DNA of 64,000 nt, taken from contig JAZQJG010000011.1 of assembly GCA_045541535.1 (NCBI GenBank), positions 61,711-125,710 of the forward strand, read 5' to 3'. How positions within the stretch are numbered: the stretch's first letter is position 1; the number at the start of each line of letters is the position of its first letter. Positions 15,791 to 22,781 of this stretch are shown here, piece after piece. The notes under the pieces are model-generated. The model did not search any database. It was not told the origin of the DNA and saw only the letters and a list, made by a program, of their open reading frames with translations. The stretch comes from Firm-08 sp045541535 (lineage in GTDB: Bacteria > Bacillota > Clostridia > Oscillospirales > QAKW01). A program made the translations under genes and the position numbers.

Positions 15791-16072
15791 ATGAGAATTG
15801 ATATTCAACTTTTTGCACATAAAAAAGGTATGGGTTCTACCAAGAACGGCAGAGATTCCGAGTCCAAGCGCCTTGGCGTGAAGAGAGCGGACGGTCAGTT
15901 CGTTCTGGCAGGTAACATTCTGGTAACCCAGAGAGGTACCAAGATCCATCCCGGCAATAATGTTGGCCGCGGTTCGGACGATTCTTTGTTCGCTCGTATT
16001 GACGGCAAAGTTAAGTTCGAAAGAATGGGCAAAGACAGAAAGAAAGTTTCTGTATACGCTGTAGAACAGTAA
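15791..16072 (+). CDS. rpmA: 50S ribosomal protein L27 with cleavable N-terminus
   Basis: Large-subunit protein near the peptidyl-transferase centre, 93 residues. It starts MRIDIQLFAHKKGMGSTKNG. The first nine residues are the Firmicutes extension cleaved by Prp, giving AHKKG as mature N-terminus. The extension reads DIQLF before Ala, a variant of the better known LQFFA site. The body (GRDSESKRLGVKRADGQFV, IHPGNNVGRGSDDSLFA) is typical. A terminator follows. Confidence 0.97.
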   Translation: MRIDIQLFAHKKGMGSTKNGRDSESKRLGVKRADGQFVLAGNILVTQRGTKIHPGNNVGRGSDDSLFARIDGKVKFERMGKDRKKVSVYAVEQ

Positions 16073-16077
16073 CATTC

Positions 16078-16110
16078 AAAATCCCGAACGCCAAGTTCGG
16101 GATTTTTTTG
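16078..16110 (+). terminator. terminator after rpmA
   Basis: 12-bp stem aaaatcccgaac/gttcgggatttt with 5-base loop, running into ttttt. Confidence 0.92.
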
Positions 16111-16141
16111 TATAATTATTGATCGAAAGAGGTGCACAAAT

Positions 16142-17413
16142 ATGTTTATTGATGTGGCCAAAATTCATATCAAAGCCGGTAAAGGCGGCGATGGAGCCGT
16201 CTCTTTTCACCGCGAAAAATACGTAAATGCCGGCGGTCCCGACGGCGGCGACGGCGGCAAAGGCGGCAACGTCGTTTTTGTTACGGACCAGCATCTGAAT
16301 ACGCTGATGGATTTTCGTTATAAGAGAAAATATGCCGCATTGCCCGGTGAAAACGGGTCCGGCAACAACTGTACCGGTAAAAGCGCCGAGGATTTGATTA
16401 TTAAGGTACCGAAGGGAACCTTGATCAAAGAAGCGGAGACCGGCAGACTGATGAAGGATATGTCGGACGATCAGCCCTTCATTGCGGCGCACGGCGGTAA
16501 CGGCGGTTGGGGTAATCAGCATTTTGCAACTCCCACCAGACAGATTCCCCGTTTTGCCAAGCCGGGGCAAGAGGGAGAAGAGTTTGACATTCGTCTGGAA
16601 CTCAAACTGATTGCTGACGTTGGTTTGCTGGGCTTCCCGAACGTCGGAAAATCCACCTTCTTGTCCCGCGTTTCCAAGGCCAGACCCAAGATCGCCAATT
16701 ATCATTTTACTACTTTGACGCCAAATTTGGGCGTTGTAGAGATGTTTGAGGATAAGAGCTTCGTGCTGGCAGATATTCCCGGTATCATTGAAGGCGCCAG
16801 TGAAGGTGTTGGACTCGGTCATGCGTTTTTGCGTCACGTGGAGCGTTGTCGTTTATTGTTACACGTGGTGGATATTTCCGGCTCAGAGGGTCGTGATCCG
16901 ATTGAGGATTTTGAAACGATTAATGCCGAATTGTCTAAATACAGTGAAGTGTTGTCCACCCGTCCTCAGATCGTTGTCGGCAACAAAGCAGATTCTGTTT
17001 ACGATGAGGAAAAAGCCGTTGCATTTGAGGCATACATTAAAGAGAAGGGACATTCCTTCTATCGCATTTCCGCCGTTACCGGTGAAGGCGTTCGCGAACT
17101 GATCGCAGAAACGGTGGAGCGTTTGGCCGAACTGCCCGATACGGTCGTGTTTGAAGCGGATTACGTACCCGAAAAGCCTGTGGACAAAAAGGATCACAGC
17201 TTTACAGTGGAGAAAATTGACGGGGAATTCTGCGTGGAAGGCGAATTTATTCGCAAAATTATGGCAGGCATCAATTTCTCTGATGGCGAGTCTATCGCTT
17301 ATTTTGAAATGATTCTGCGTAACAACGGCGTTATGGAAGAACTGGAAGAGCGTGGTATTCAGGAGGGTGATACCGTCCGTATCTACGAATTTAGTTTTGA
17401 ATATGTACGCTAA
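16142..17413 (+). CDS. obgE: GTPase Obg (CgtA)
   Basis: Ribosome-associated GTPase for 50S assembly and stress signalling. It has 423 residues in three domains: the Gly-rich Obg fold at 1-157 (GKGGDGAVSFHREK, GGDGGKGGNV), the G domain from about 158 with GFPNVGKSTFLS (P-loop), DIPGIIEGASEG (switch II) and NKAD (G4), and a C-terminal OCT domain from about 345. The gene follows the rplU-prp-rpmA block, the usual order. It overlaps the next gene by 11 bases. Confidence 0.97.
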   Translation: MFIDVAKIHIKAGKGGDGAVSFHREKYVNAGGPDGGDGGKGGNVVFVTDQHLNTLMDFRYKRKYAALPGENGSGNNCTGKSAEDLIIKVPKGTLIKEAETGRLMKDMSDDQPFIAAHGGNGGWGNQHFATPTRQIPRFAKPGQEGEEFDIRLELKLIADVGLLGFPNVGKSTFLSRVSKARPKIANYHFTTLTPNLGVVEMFEDKSFVLADIPGIIEGASEGVGLGHAFLRHVERCRLLLHVVDISGSEGRDPIEDFETINAELSKYSEVLSTRPQIVVGNKADSVYDEEKAVAFEAYIKEKGHSFYRISAVTGEGVRELIAETVERLAELPDTVVFEADYVPEKPVDKKDHSFTVEKIDGEFCVEGEFIRKIMAGINFSDGESIAYFEMILRNNGVMEELEERGIQEGDTVRIYEFSFEYVR

Positions 17414-17780
17414 AGAATTCAAACCAAAACTCGGCGACATTTTTGTGCTGTTGTGTATTTTGCTTATTGCGATTGCTGTATTGTTATGTTATCATAGAAG
17501 TGGAGATACAGTTCAAATTCTTCAAAATGGGACCGTTCTATATGAGATTCATCTTGACGATCCCGCCAATGAGGGGGAAGAATTTCCAGTCGGTGGGGCG
17601 TATAATAATCTTTTGACAGTACGTGATGGGAAAGTTTTCGTCAAGTCTGCAGATTGTCCCGATCAACATTGTAAGTTCAGCCCTGCGATAGGGAAGGGCG
17701 GCGGCGTGATTTGCTGTGTACCCAACGGAATGATGGTGCGTGTTGTCAATAATGCCGGATTGGACGTGGTTGTGCAATGA
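17403..17780 (+). CDS. NusG domain II-containing membrane-anchored protein
   Basis: A 125-residue protein with one N-terminal membrane helix (IFVLLCILLIAIAVLLCY) and an extracytoplasmic NusG-II (KOW-like beta) domain. The domain has two Cys pairs (DCPDQHC and GGVICCVPNG) that could form disulfides or bind a metal. The ATG at 17403 lies within the end of obgE; an upstream start would have no ribosome site. It overlaps the next gene by 4 bases. Pairing with a Gx-type transporter subunit is common in Clostridia; the function is unknown. Confidence 0.85.
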   Translation: MYAKEFKPKLGDIFVLLCILLIAIAVLLCYHRSGDTVQILQNGTVLYEIHLDDPANEGEEFPVGGAYNNLLTVRDGKVFVKSADCPDQHCKFSPAIGKGGGVICCVPNGMMVRVVNNAGLDVVVQ

Positions 17781-18277
17781 ATACTACCAAAAAAGTAGCG
17801 TTTGTCGGCATACTGGCTGCACTTGCAATCGTGTTGTCGGTTATGGAGCAGTACGTTCCTGTTCGGTTGCTGATTCCGTTACCGGGAATCAAACTGGGCG
17901 TTGCCAATATTGTAACTTTGTTTGCATTGATACGTCTGGATTTTAAAACAACGCTTGCTATTTTGTTGGTGCGGTGCGGTGTGGTGGCCCTGTTATTTGG
18001 CACACCGATCAGTTTTGCTATGTCATTGTGTGGCGGAATGCTTGCAATCGGTACGATGTGGCTTTTGCTGCGGACTGAAAATCTTTTTTCGCTGTACGGT
18101 GTCAGCGTGGCCGGTGCTGCAGCACATAATATCGGGCAGATCTTGTGTGCCGTTTGTGTAATGCAAAGCGGTTACGTTATCTCTTATTTACCGGTCCTAC
18201 TCATCAGTGCGGTGATTACGGGTATTTTGATTGCCGTGCCGGTGTATGGTGTTTTACGCGTTATTAAAAAATTTTAA
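17777..18277 (+). CDS. Gx transporter family protein
   Basis: Integral membrane protein of 166 residues with about five hydrophobic segments, of the family also annotated as heptaprenyl diphosphate synthase component I. Recognisable parts are VRLLIPLPGIKLGVANIVTL near the N-terminus and VSVAGAAAHNIGQI in the second half. Sequence layout resembles an ECF S component. Its substrate is not known; the annotation as a prenyl synthase subunit is doubtful because there is no catalytic Asp-rich motif. It is translationally coupled (ATGA) to the NusG-II gene. Confidence 0.85.
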   Translation: MNTTKKVAFVGILAALAIVLSVMEQYVPVRLLIPLPGIKLGVANIVTLFALIRLDFKTTLAILLVRCGVVALLFGTPISFAMSLCGGMLAIGTMWLLLRTENLFSLYGVSVAGAAAHNIGQILCAVCVMQSGYVISYLPVLLISAVITGILIAVPVYGVLRVIKKF

Positions 18278-18290
18278 GGAGGAAATTTTA

Positions 18291-19241
18291 ATGGGTGCTT
18301 TTGTTATTGTATTAGTTTTCGCGGTTTTGGCGATTGTAATTGCCAATATCCGTATTGTGCCGCAGGCCACGGAGTTTGTCGTTGAATTTTTGGGAAAATA
18401 CAAAACAACGTGGGGAGCCGGCATTCACGTCAAGATTCCTTTTCTGGAGCGCATCGCCAAAAGAATTACGCTAAAAGAGCAGGTGCTGGATTCGGCGCCT
18501 CAGCCCGTTATCACCAAGGATAACGTTACGATGCAGATTGATACCGTTGTATTCTTCCGCATTTTTGATGCTAAACTCTTCGCTTATGGTGCTGTGAATC
18601 CCATTCTTGCCCTTGAAAATCTCACTGCAACTACTCTTCGTAATATTGTTGGTGAGCTGGAATTGGATGCAACCCTTACTTCCCGCGATACCATCAACGG
18701 TAAAATGACCGAGATTTTGGACGATGCCACCGATCAGTGGGGTATTAAGGTCAGTCGTGTGGAACTTAAAAACATCATTCCTCCCGCTGAAATTCAAAAT
18801 GCTATGGAAAAGCAAATGAAAGCAGAGCGTGATCGCCGTGAGACCCTACTGCAAGCCGAAGGTCATAAGGCTGCCGCCATTACCCGCGCAGAGGGTGATA
18901 AGCAGGCGATGATCCTGGCTGCCGAGGGTGAACGCGATGCCAGAATTGCCCGAGCTGAAGGTGAGGCCAGAGCTATCTATTTGGCGAAAAAAGCGGAGGC
19001 TGACGGTTTGGCCGCTTTGAAGGAAGCGGGTGCTGATCGTGCGGTACTGGAGCTTAAGAAATATGAAGCATTGATCCAGATGTCCAACGGAACCGCCTCC
19101 AAGCTGATCATTCCCACCGACGCCGTGCAGGCGGTGACTGCCAATGCGATGTTTACCGAAACCACAGGTCTTGGCGATCATACCGAAGCCGGTACAAAAC
19201 CTGCCGAAAAAGTCAAAGCCGATCCTTGCTGCAATAAATAA
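18291..19241 (+). CDS. SPFH/Band-7 (stomatin-like) protein
   Basis: Membrane-scaffold protein of 316 residues. One N-terminal hydrophobic segment (FVIVLVFAVLAIVIANI) anchors it, followed by the Band-7 domain (VPQATEFVVEFLGKYKTTWGAGIH, PVITKDNVTMQIDTVVFFRI) and a long Ala/Glu-rich coiled coil with repeated AEGE/AEGD units at about 185-245. It matches the QmcA/stomatin subgroup. A NfeD partner, often adjacent, is missing. The tail ends DPCCNK, with two vicinal cysteines. Ribosome site aaggagga, followed by its own terminator. Confidence 0.93.
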   Translation: MGAFVIVLVFAVLAIVIANIRIVPQATEFVVEFLGKYKTTWGAGIHVKIPFLERIAKRITLKEQVLDSAPQPVITKDNVTMQIDTVVFFRIFDAKLFAYGAVNPILALENLTATTLRNIVGELELDATLTSRDTINGKMTEILDDATDQWGIKVSRVELKNIIPPAEIQNAMEKQMKAERDRRETLLQAEGHKAAAITRAEGDKQAMILAAEGERDARIARAEGEARAIYLAKKAEADGLAALKEAGADRAVLELKKYEALIQMSNGTASKLIIPTDAVQAVTANAMFTETTGLGDHTEAGTKPAEKVKADPCCNK

Positions 19242-19247
19242 TTATAG

Positions 19248-19284
19248 AAGCCGACAGCTTTTTGCTTAGCTGTCGGCTTTTTGC
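19248..19284 (+). terminator. terminator after stomatin-like gene
   Basis: 12-bp stem aagccgacagct/agctgtcggctt (19248-19259/19268-19279) with an 8-base loop, then ttttgc. Confidence 0.88.
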
Positions 19285-19330
19285 ATATTTTCCTTCTGAG
19301 GCAGAAAACTACTACGGAGGAGGGAAGAGA

Positions 19331-20005
19331 ATGATTGCGGTGTTACTTAGGTGTTTGCTGATGTATGGTGCGGTGGTGCTGGCAGTTCGGCTGATGGGAA
19401 AACGGCAGATCGGAGAATTGCAACCTGCAGAACTTGTGATTACAATTTTAATTTCCGAGTTGGCTTCTATGCCGATTCAGGATCTGCATCTTCCCATTGT
19501 ATCCGCCATTTTGCCGATTTTTGCGCTGGTAGCCCTTGAAATTTTGATTTCCGTACTGGCGCTGAAATCCGTTCGGGCCAGAAGCGTTTTGTATGGAAAT
19601 CCCGTGATTTTGATTTACCGTGGGAAATTTCGGCAAAAGGCAATGGAAAGCGCTCGGGTAACCATTGATGATATACTGGAGATTATGAGAAACGATGGAA
19701 TTGCCGATATTTCCCAAATTGATTATGCGATTTTGGAAACCAACGGACAACTCAGCGTGATTGAAAAGAATTCTTATCGTCCGATTTGTGCTGATGATTT
19801 TCAGTTGAAGTTGGAAGATTCTGCCGGATTACCCCATTTATTGGTGATGGACGGCAGACCTCTCTGGAATAATTTGCGGGAGTGCGGACTGGATGAAAAA
19901 TGGTTGCAGCGCAGATTAAAAGAATACCACTATGCTTCGGTTTCCGATGTTTTTTTGATGACGGTGGATGAAAACAATCAGGTATATTTGGTGGGTAAGG
20001 AATGA
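19331..20005 (+). CDS. DUF421 (YetF-type) membrane protein
   Basis: A 224-residue protein with three N-terminal hydrophobic segments and a soluble C-terminal DUF421 domain. The family motif LMGKRQIGELQPAELVITILISELASMPI is at about 20-48, and GNPVILIYRGKF and MRNDGIADISQIDYAILETNG follow. The ATG at 19331 has a ggaggaggga ribosome site, so the open frame upstream is not used. YetF-type proteins are linked to spore or envelope functions, but the mechanism is unknown. It overlaps the DUF4363 gene by 4 bases; this gene pair recurs in Clostridia. Confidence 0.88.
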   Translation: MIAVLLRCLLMYGAVVLAVRLMGKRQIGELQPAELVITILISELASMPIQDLHLPIVSAILPIFALVALEILISVLALKSVRARSVLYGNPVILIYRGKFRQKAMESARVTIDDILEIMRNDGIADISQIDYAILETNGQLSVIEKNSYRPICADDFQLKLEDSAGLPHLLVMDGRPLWNNLRECGLDEKWLQRRLKEYHYASVSDVFLMTVDENNQVYLVGKE

Positions 20006-20358
20006 AGAAGGCGATAATTACTTTTTGCGTGATCGTGATACTGTTGTTCTCTTATTGCGTGTTTGAGAATATTTATCTCGGTCGATTTTCGGTGCAGATG
20101 GGGACCATTCTATCTGAAATTGAGAGGGAAACTGCGTCTTTGAAGTTGCAGGCTTCCTTTAATAGGCTTACACAATTTCTGGAGGAGCATAAATTTGTTC
20201 TGGAACAAATTTCTCCTCGGGCGGAAATTGAGCAACTGTATATTTCTCTTGGTCATATGGAGGCCTATTTGCAGGCAGAACAGATTACGGAAATTCGTGT
20301 TTCGGCTGCAGAAATGCAAAAGATCGTAAATGATATTTGCGATCCGCCGATCTTATAA
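20002..20358 (+). CDS. DUF4363 protein
   Basis: A 118-residue protein with one N-terminal membrane helix (AIITFCVIVILLFSYCVF) and an extracytoplasmic, predicted helical remainder. It fits DUF4363, which is regularly encoded after DUF421 genes. It starts within the DUF421 stop (ATGA), so the two are coupled and likely act together at the membrane. No catalytic motif is seen. A strong bidirectional terminator follows. Confidence 0.78.
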   Translation: MKKAIITFCVIVILLFSYCVFENIYLGRFSVQMGTILSEIERETASLKLQASFNRLTQFLEEHKFVLEQISPRAEIEQLYISLGHMEAYLQAEQITEIRVSAAEMQKIVNDICDPPIL

Positions 20359-20360
20359 AA

Positions 20361-20410
20361 AAAGCAGTGCGCTTTGAGAGAATTACTTCCCAAAGCGCGC
20401 TGCTTTTAAA
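20361..20410. terminator. bidirectional terminator between DUF4363 and a small minus-strand gene
   Basis: 16-bp stem with one G-U pair (20361-20376/20391-20406) and a 14-base loop. The 3' arm overlaps the stop codon of the minus-strand gene. Confidence 0.85.
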
Positions 20411-20573
20411 AATTCATATGCTCAATCATTGTACCCACTGACTTCAATGCGTGGCCTGCTGTTTTATTTATGGGCTTTCGTTTGGGCTTACTGCTTTTCA
20501 TCAGGTATCCGATGCCGGCGCCCACCAGTGCCGTTGCTGCAATTCCTCCGATGATTGACATTTTGTGTTTCAT
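20406..20573 (-). CDS. small single-span membrane protein (55 residues)
   Basis: A short gene. It reads MKHKMSIIGGIAATALVGAG..., with one hydrophobic Gly/Ala-rich segment (about residues 6-24), then a basic stretch KSSKPKRKP, and ends in EHMNF. The start codon is preceded by a perfect aaggagg site seven bases away, which is the main evidence that it is real. It resembles small Clostridia proteins with a YtxH-like N-terminal helix, but I cannot assign a family. It converges on DUF4363. Confidence 0.7.
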   Translation of the reverse strand: MKHKMSIIGGIAATALVGAGIGYLMKSSKPKRKPINKTAGHALKSVGTMIEHMNF

Positions 20574-20650
20574 ATATATGACCTCCTTGTTCTTTTGATA
20601 TTAGTATTGCAAAAAATGGGTGTTCCATACTTCATAAAAAGATGCTTACC

Positions 20651-20679
20651 TTTACTTTTTTTATAAAACATGGTATACT
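20651..20679 (+). promoter_or_regulatory. promoter for FkbM methyltransferase gene
   Basis: TTTACT at 20651-20656, 17-base spacer, extended TGgTATACT with -10 at 20674-20679. Confidence 0.7.
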
Positions 20680-20704
20680 TTAACAACTTGAAAGAGGTGA
20701 AATT

Positions 20705-21730
20705 ATGTTGGATTTGTGGCAAAAGCTGTCTGCAGACCCGCGTCCGTTGGTTTTGTACGGAATGGGCAACGGGGCAGAACGGGTGCTGAAACAGCTGAAT
20801 ACAATCGGACGGCAACCGGTGGGTATTTTTGCCAGCGACGCTTTTGTCAGAGGACAATCATTTTGCGGTTATACTGTGGAAAGATACACCTCTTTGGCTG
20901 AACGGTATCCGAATATGATGATTCTTGTTTGCTTTGGCAGTGACCGCACTGACGTTTTTTACACACTTGAAACGTTAGCCCTTCGGCACACGGTATATTG
21001 CCCTGACGTGCCGGTTTACGGTGATACTGTATTTGATATGGAATTTGCCCGTCAAAACCGTGAGAAACTGCAACGGGTATATCAATTGCTTGGTGATGAA
21101 CAGTCAAAAAATGTCTTTGAAGGGATCATTCGTTTTAAATTGAGCGGTGAGTTTTCCTTTTTGCGTGAGATAGAGACAGATGAAGGTTTGTTTGGCCCGT
21201 TACAACCCTTGTGTGAGGAAATATACGTGGATCTTGGAGCCTACCGAGGGGACACCATTGAGGAATTTTTGTCCTGTTGCAACGATTATCAAAAGATCTA
21301 TGGCGTGGAGCCGAACGCCAAGACGTTTCGGAAACTGGAACAAAATTTGGGCGCTTTGCGGGATACAACTTTGTTGTGTGCTGCGATTTCGGATCACGAT
21401 GGTGTGGTTTGTGTGGACTCGGACGGCAGAGGAACTTCGGTAAGCGGTACGGGTAGGGAAGTGCCTTCGGTGACGCTGAACACGGTAGTTGATTCATCAA
21501 AGGTCACGCTTATAAAAATGGACGTAGAAGGACAAGAGGCCGAGGCGATTCGGGGAGGTGCCGACCTCATTCGGTTGCACAAACCGAAACTGATCGTTGC
21601 CGGCTACCACCGCTCCGAAGACATTTTTGATTTGCCGCTATTGATTCACAGCCTTTGCCCGGAGTATAAAATTCTGTTGCGTCATTCTCCGCACAATCTG
21701 GCTTGGGACACAAATTTTTATTTTATTTAA
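20705..21730 (+). CDS. FkbM-family methyltransferase
   Basis: A 341-residue protein. The N-terminal part (about 1-110) has a Rossmann-like segment VLYGMGNGAERVLKQL resembling a nucleotide- or sugar-binding module. The C-terminal part (about 170-330) is an FkbM methyltransferase with EEIYVDLGAYRGDTIEEF as the SAM-binding glycine loop, IYGVEPNAKTF as motif II and the family-typical TLIKMDVEGQEAEAIRGG. Such proteins often methylate cell-surface sugars, but the target is unknown. It is a single-gene unit with its own promoter and aaagaggtg site. Confidence 0.85.
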   Translation: MLDLWQKLSADPRPLVLYGMGNGAERVLKQLNTIGRQPVGIFASDAFVRGQSFCGYTVERYTSLAERYPNMMILVCFGSDRTDVFYTLETLALRHTVYCPDVPVYGDTVFDMEFARQNREKLQRVYQLLGDEQSKNVFEGIIRFKLSGEFSFLREIETDEGLFGPLQPLCEEIYVDLGAYRGDTIEEFLSCCNDYQKIYGVEPNAKTFRKLEQNLGALRDTTLLCAAISDHDGVVCVDSDGRGTSVSGTGREVPSVTLNTVVDSSKVTLIKMDVEGQEAEAIRGGADLIRLHKPKLIVAGYHRSEDIFDLPLLIHSLCPEYKILLRHSPHNLAWDTNFYFI

Positions 21731-21748
21731 AGTTTTGCAAAATTTCTA

Positions 21749-21776
21749 TTGACAAATTCAAAAAATCTGTTATAAT
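21749..21776 (+). promoter_or_regulatory. promoter for tRNA-Ala
   Basis: TTGACA at 21749-21754, 16-base spacer, TATAAT at 21771-21776. Confidence 0.88.
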
Positions 21777-21797
21777 AGATTTCGTTGCGAAACAAAT

Positions 21798-21873
<76 letters not shown>

Positions 21874-21874
21874 A

Positions 21875-21906
21875 AAACGACTTGAATTTTCAAGTCGTTT
21901 TTTTAT
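21875..21906 (+). terminator. terminator after tRNA-Ala
   Basis: 10-bp stem aaacgacttg/caagtcgttt, 6-base loop, then ttttatt. Confidence 0.9.
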
Positions 21907-21934
21907 TTACTTTTCATTTTTAGTATGCTATACT
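21906..21934 (+). promoter_or_regulatory. promoter for sugar isomerase-DUF4091 unit
   Basis: TTTACT at 21906-21911, 17-base spacer, extended TGcTATACT with -10 at 21929-21934. Confidence 0.68.
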
Positions 21935-21966
21935 GTGGTTGATTTTGAAAATAAAGGAGAATCCAT

Positions 21967-22767
21967 ATGCGTAAGCTGGGTGTGTCTTTGGTAAAACACG
22001 AGGAATGCGATATATATCAGCAAGTTCCCATGATCAAGGAAGCGGGCTTTGATTGTTTTTTCTTTACTTATAAGAGTGATGTGGACGTAGAACGCCTTTG
22101 CGCTTTGGCGGCTGAGAATCATCTGGAAGTGGAAACGGTGCATTTACCCTTTGGTGGCGCCAACAGTCTTTGGCTGGAGGGGGAAGAAGGGGAAACGTAT
22201 CTTGCGCAGTTGTGTGATATCATCAAACGTTGCGGTAAAAACGGAATTCATATGGCCATTATGCATTGTACGATCCATAGTATAGCTCCCAAAGTGAGCG
22301 AGATCGGATTGGAGCGATTTGCCCGACTGTTTGCATTTGCTGAGAACTGCGGCGTCCGGCTTGCAGTAGAAAACTTGGAGCCCTTGCCCCATTTACACGA
22401 GGTAATGAAAAATTTGCCGGAATATCACGGCTTTTGCTGGGATTGCGGTCACAATCTTTGCTATACGCCTATGGAGGATATGATGGCAAAATACGGTGAT
22501 CGCTTGATTTGTACACATATTCACGATAACTGTGGTGTCACCCGTCCCGGAGATATTCACTATCGGGATGATTTACACCTGCTTCCCTTTGACGGCACCC
22601 TTGATTGGGAGTGGTTTGGAGAAAAAATCAAAAACTCCGGATTTGAGGGCCCGTTAACGCTTGAGCTGTCCCTTAAGTCACGGGACGAGTATGAAAAAAT
22701 GCCGTTGCAGGAGTTTTTTAATGATGCCTATCGTCGGGCACAAAAACTGCTGTCAATGTGTAAATAA
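21967..22767 (+). CDS. sugar phosphate isomerase/epimerase (TIM-barrel)
   Basis: A 266-residue protein of the xylose-isomerase-like TIM-barrel superfamily. Metal and substrate residues are in VETVHLPFGG, AVENLEPLPHL (Glu ligand), CWDCGHNLCY (Asp/His) and CTHIHDNCGVTRPGDIHYRDD (His, Asp), ending with a GPLTLELS Glu. It lies 14 bases upstream of the DUF4091 gene with a strong ribosome site between, indicating a two-gene operon for handling a carbohydrate. The specific sugar cannot be deduced. Confidence 0.87.
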   Translation: MRKLGVSLVKHEECDIYQQVPMIKEAGFDCFFFTYKSDVDVERLCALAAENHLEVETVHLPFGGANSLWLEGEEGETYLAQLCDIIKRCGKNGIHMAIMHCTIHSIAPKVSEIGLERFARLFAFAENCGVRLAVENLEPLPHLHEVMKNLPEYHGFCWDCGHNLCYTPMEDMMAKYGDRLICTHIHDNCGVTRPGDIHYRDDLHLLPFDGTLDWEWFGEKIKNSGFEGPLTLELSLKSRDEYEKMPLQEFFNDAYRRAQKLLSMCK

Positions 22768-22781
22768 CCGGAGGATTGAAT

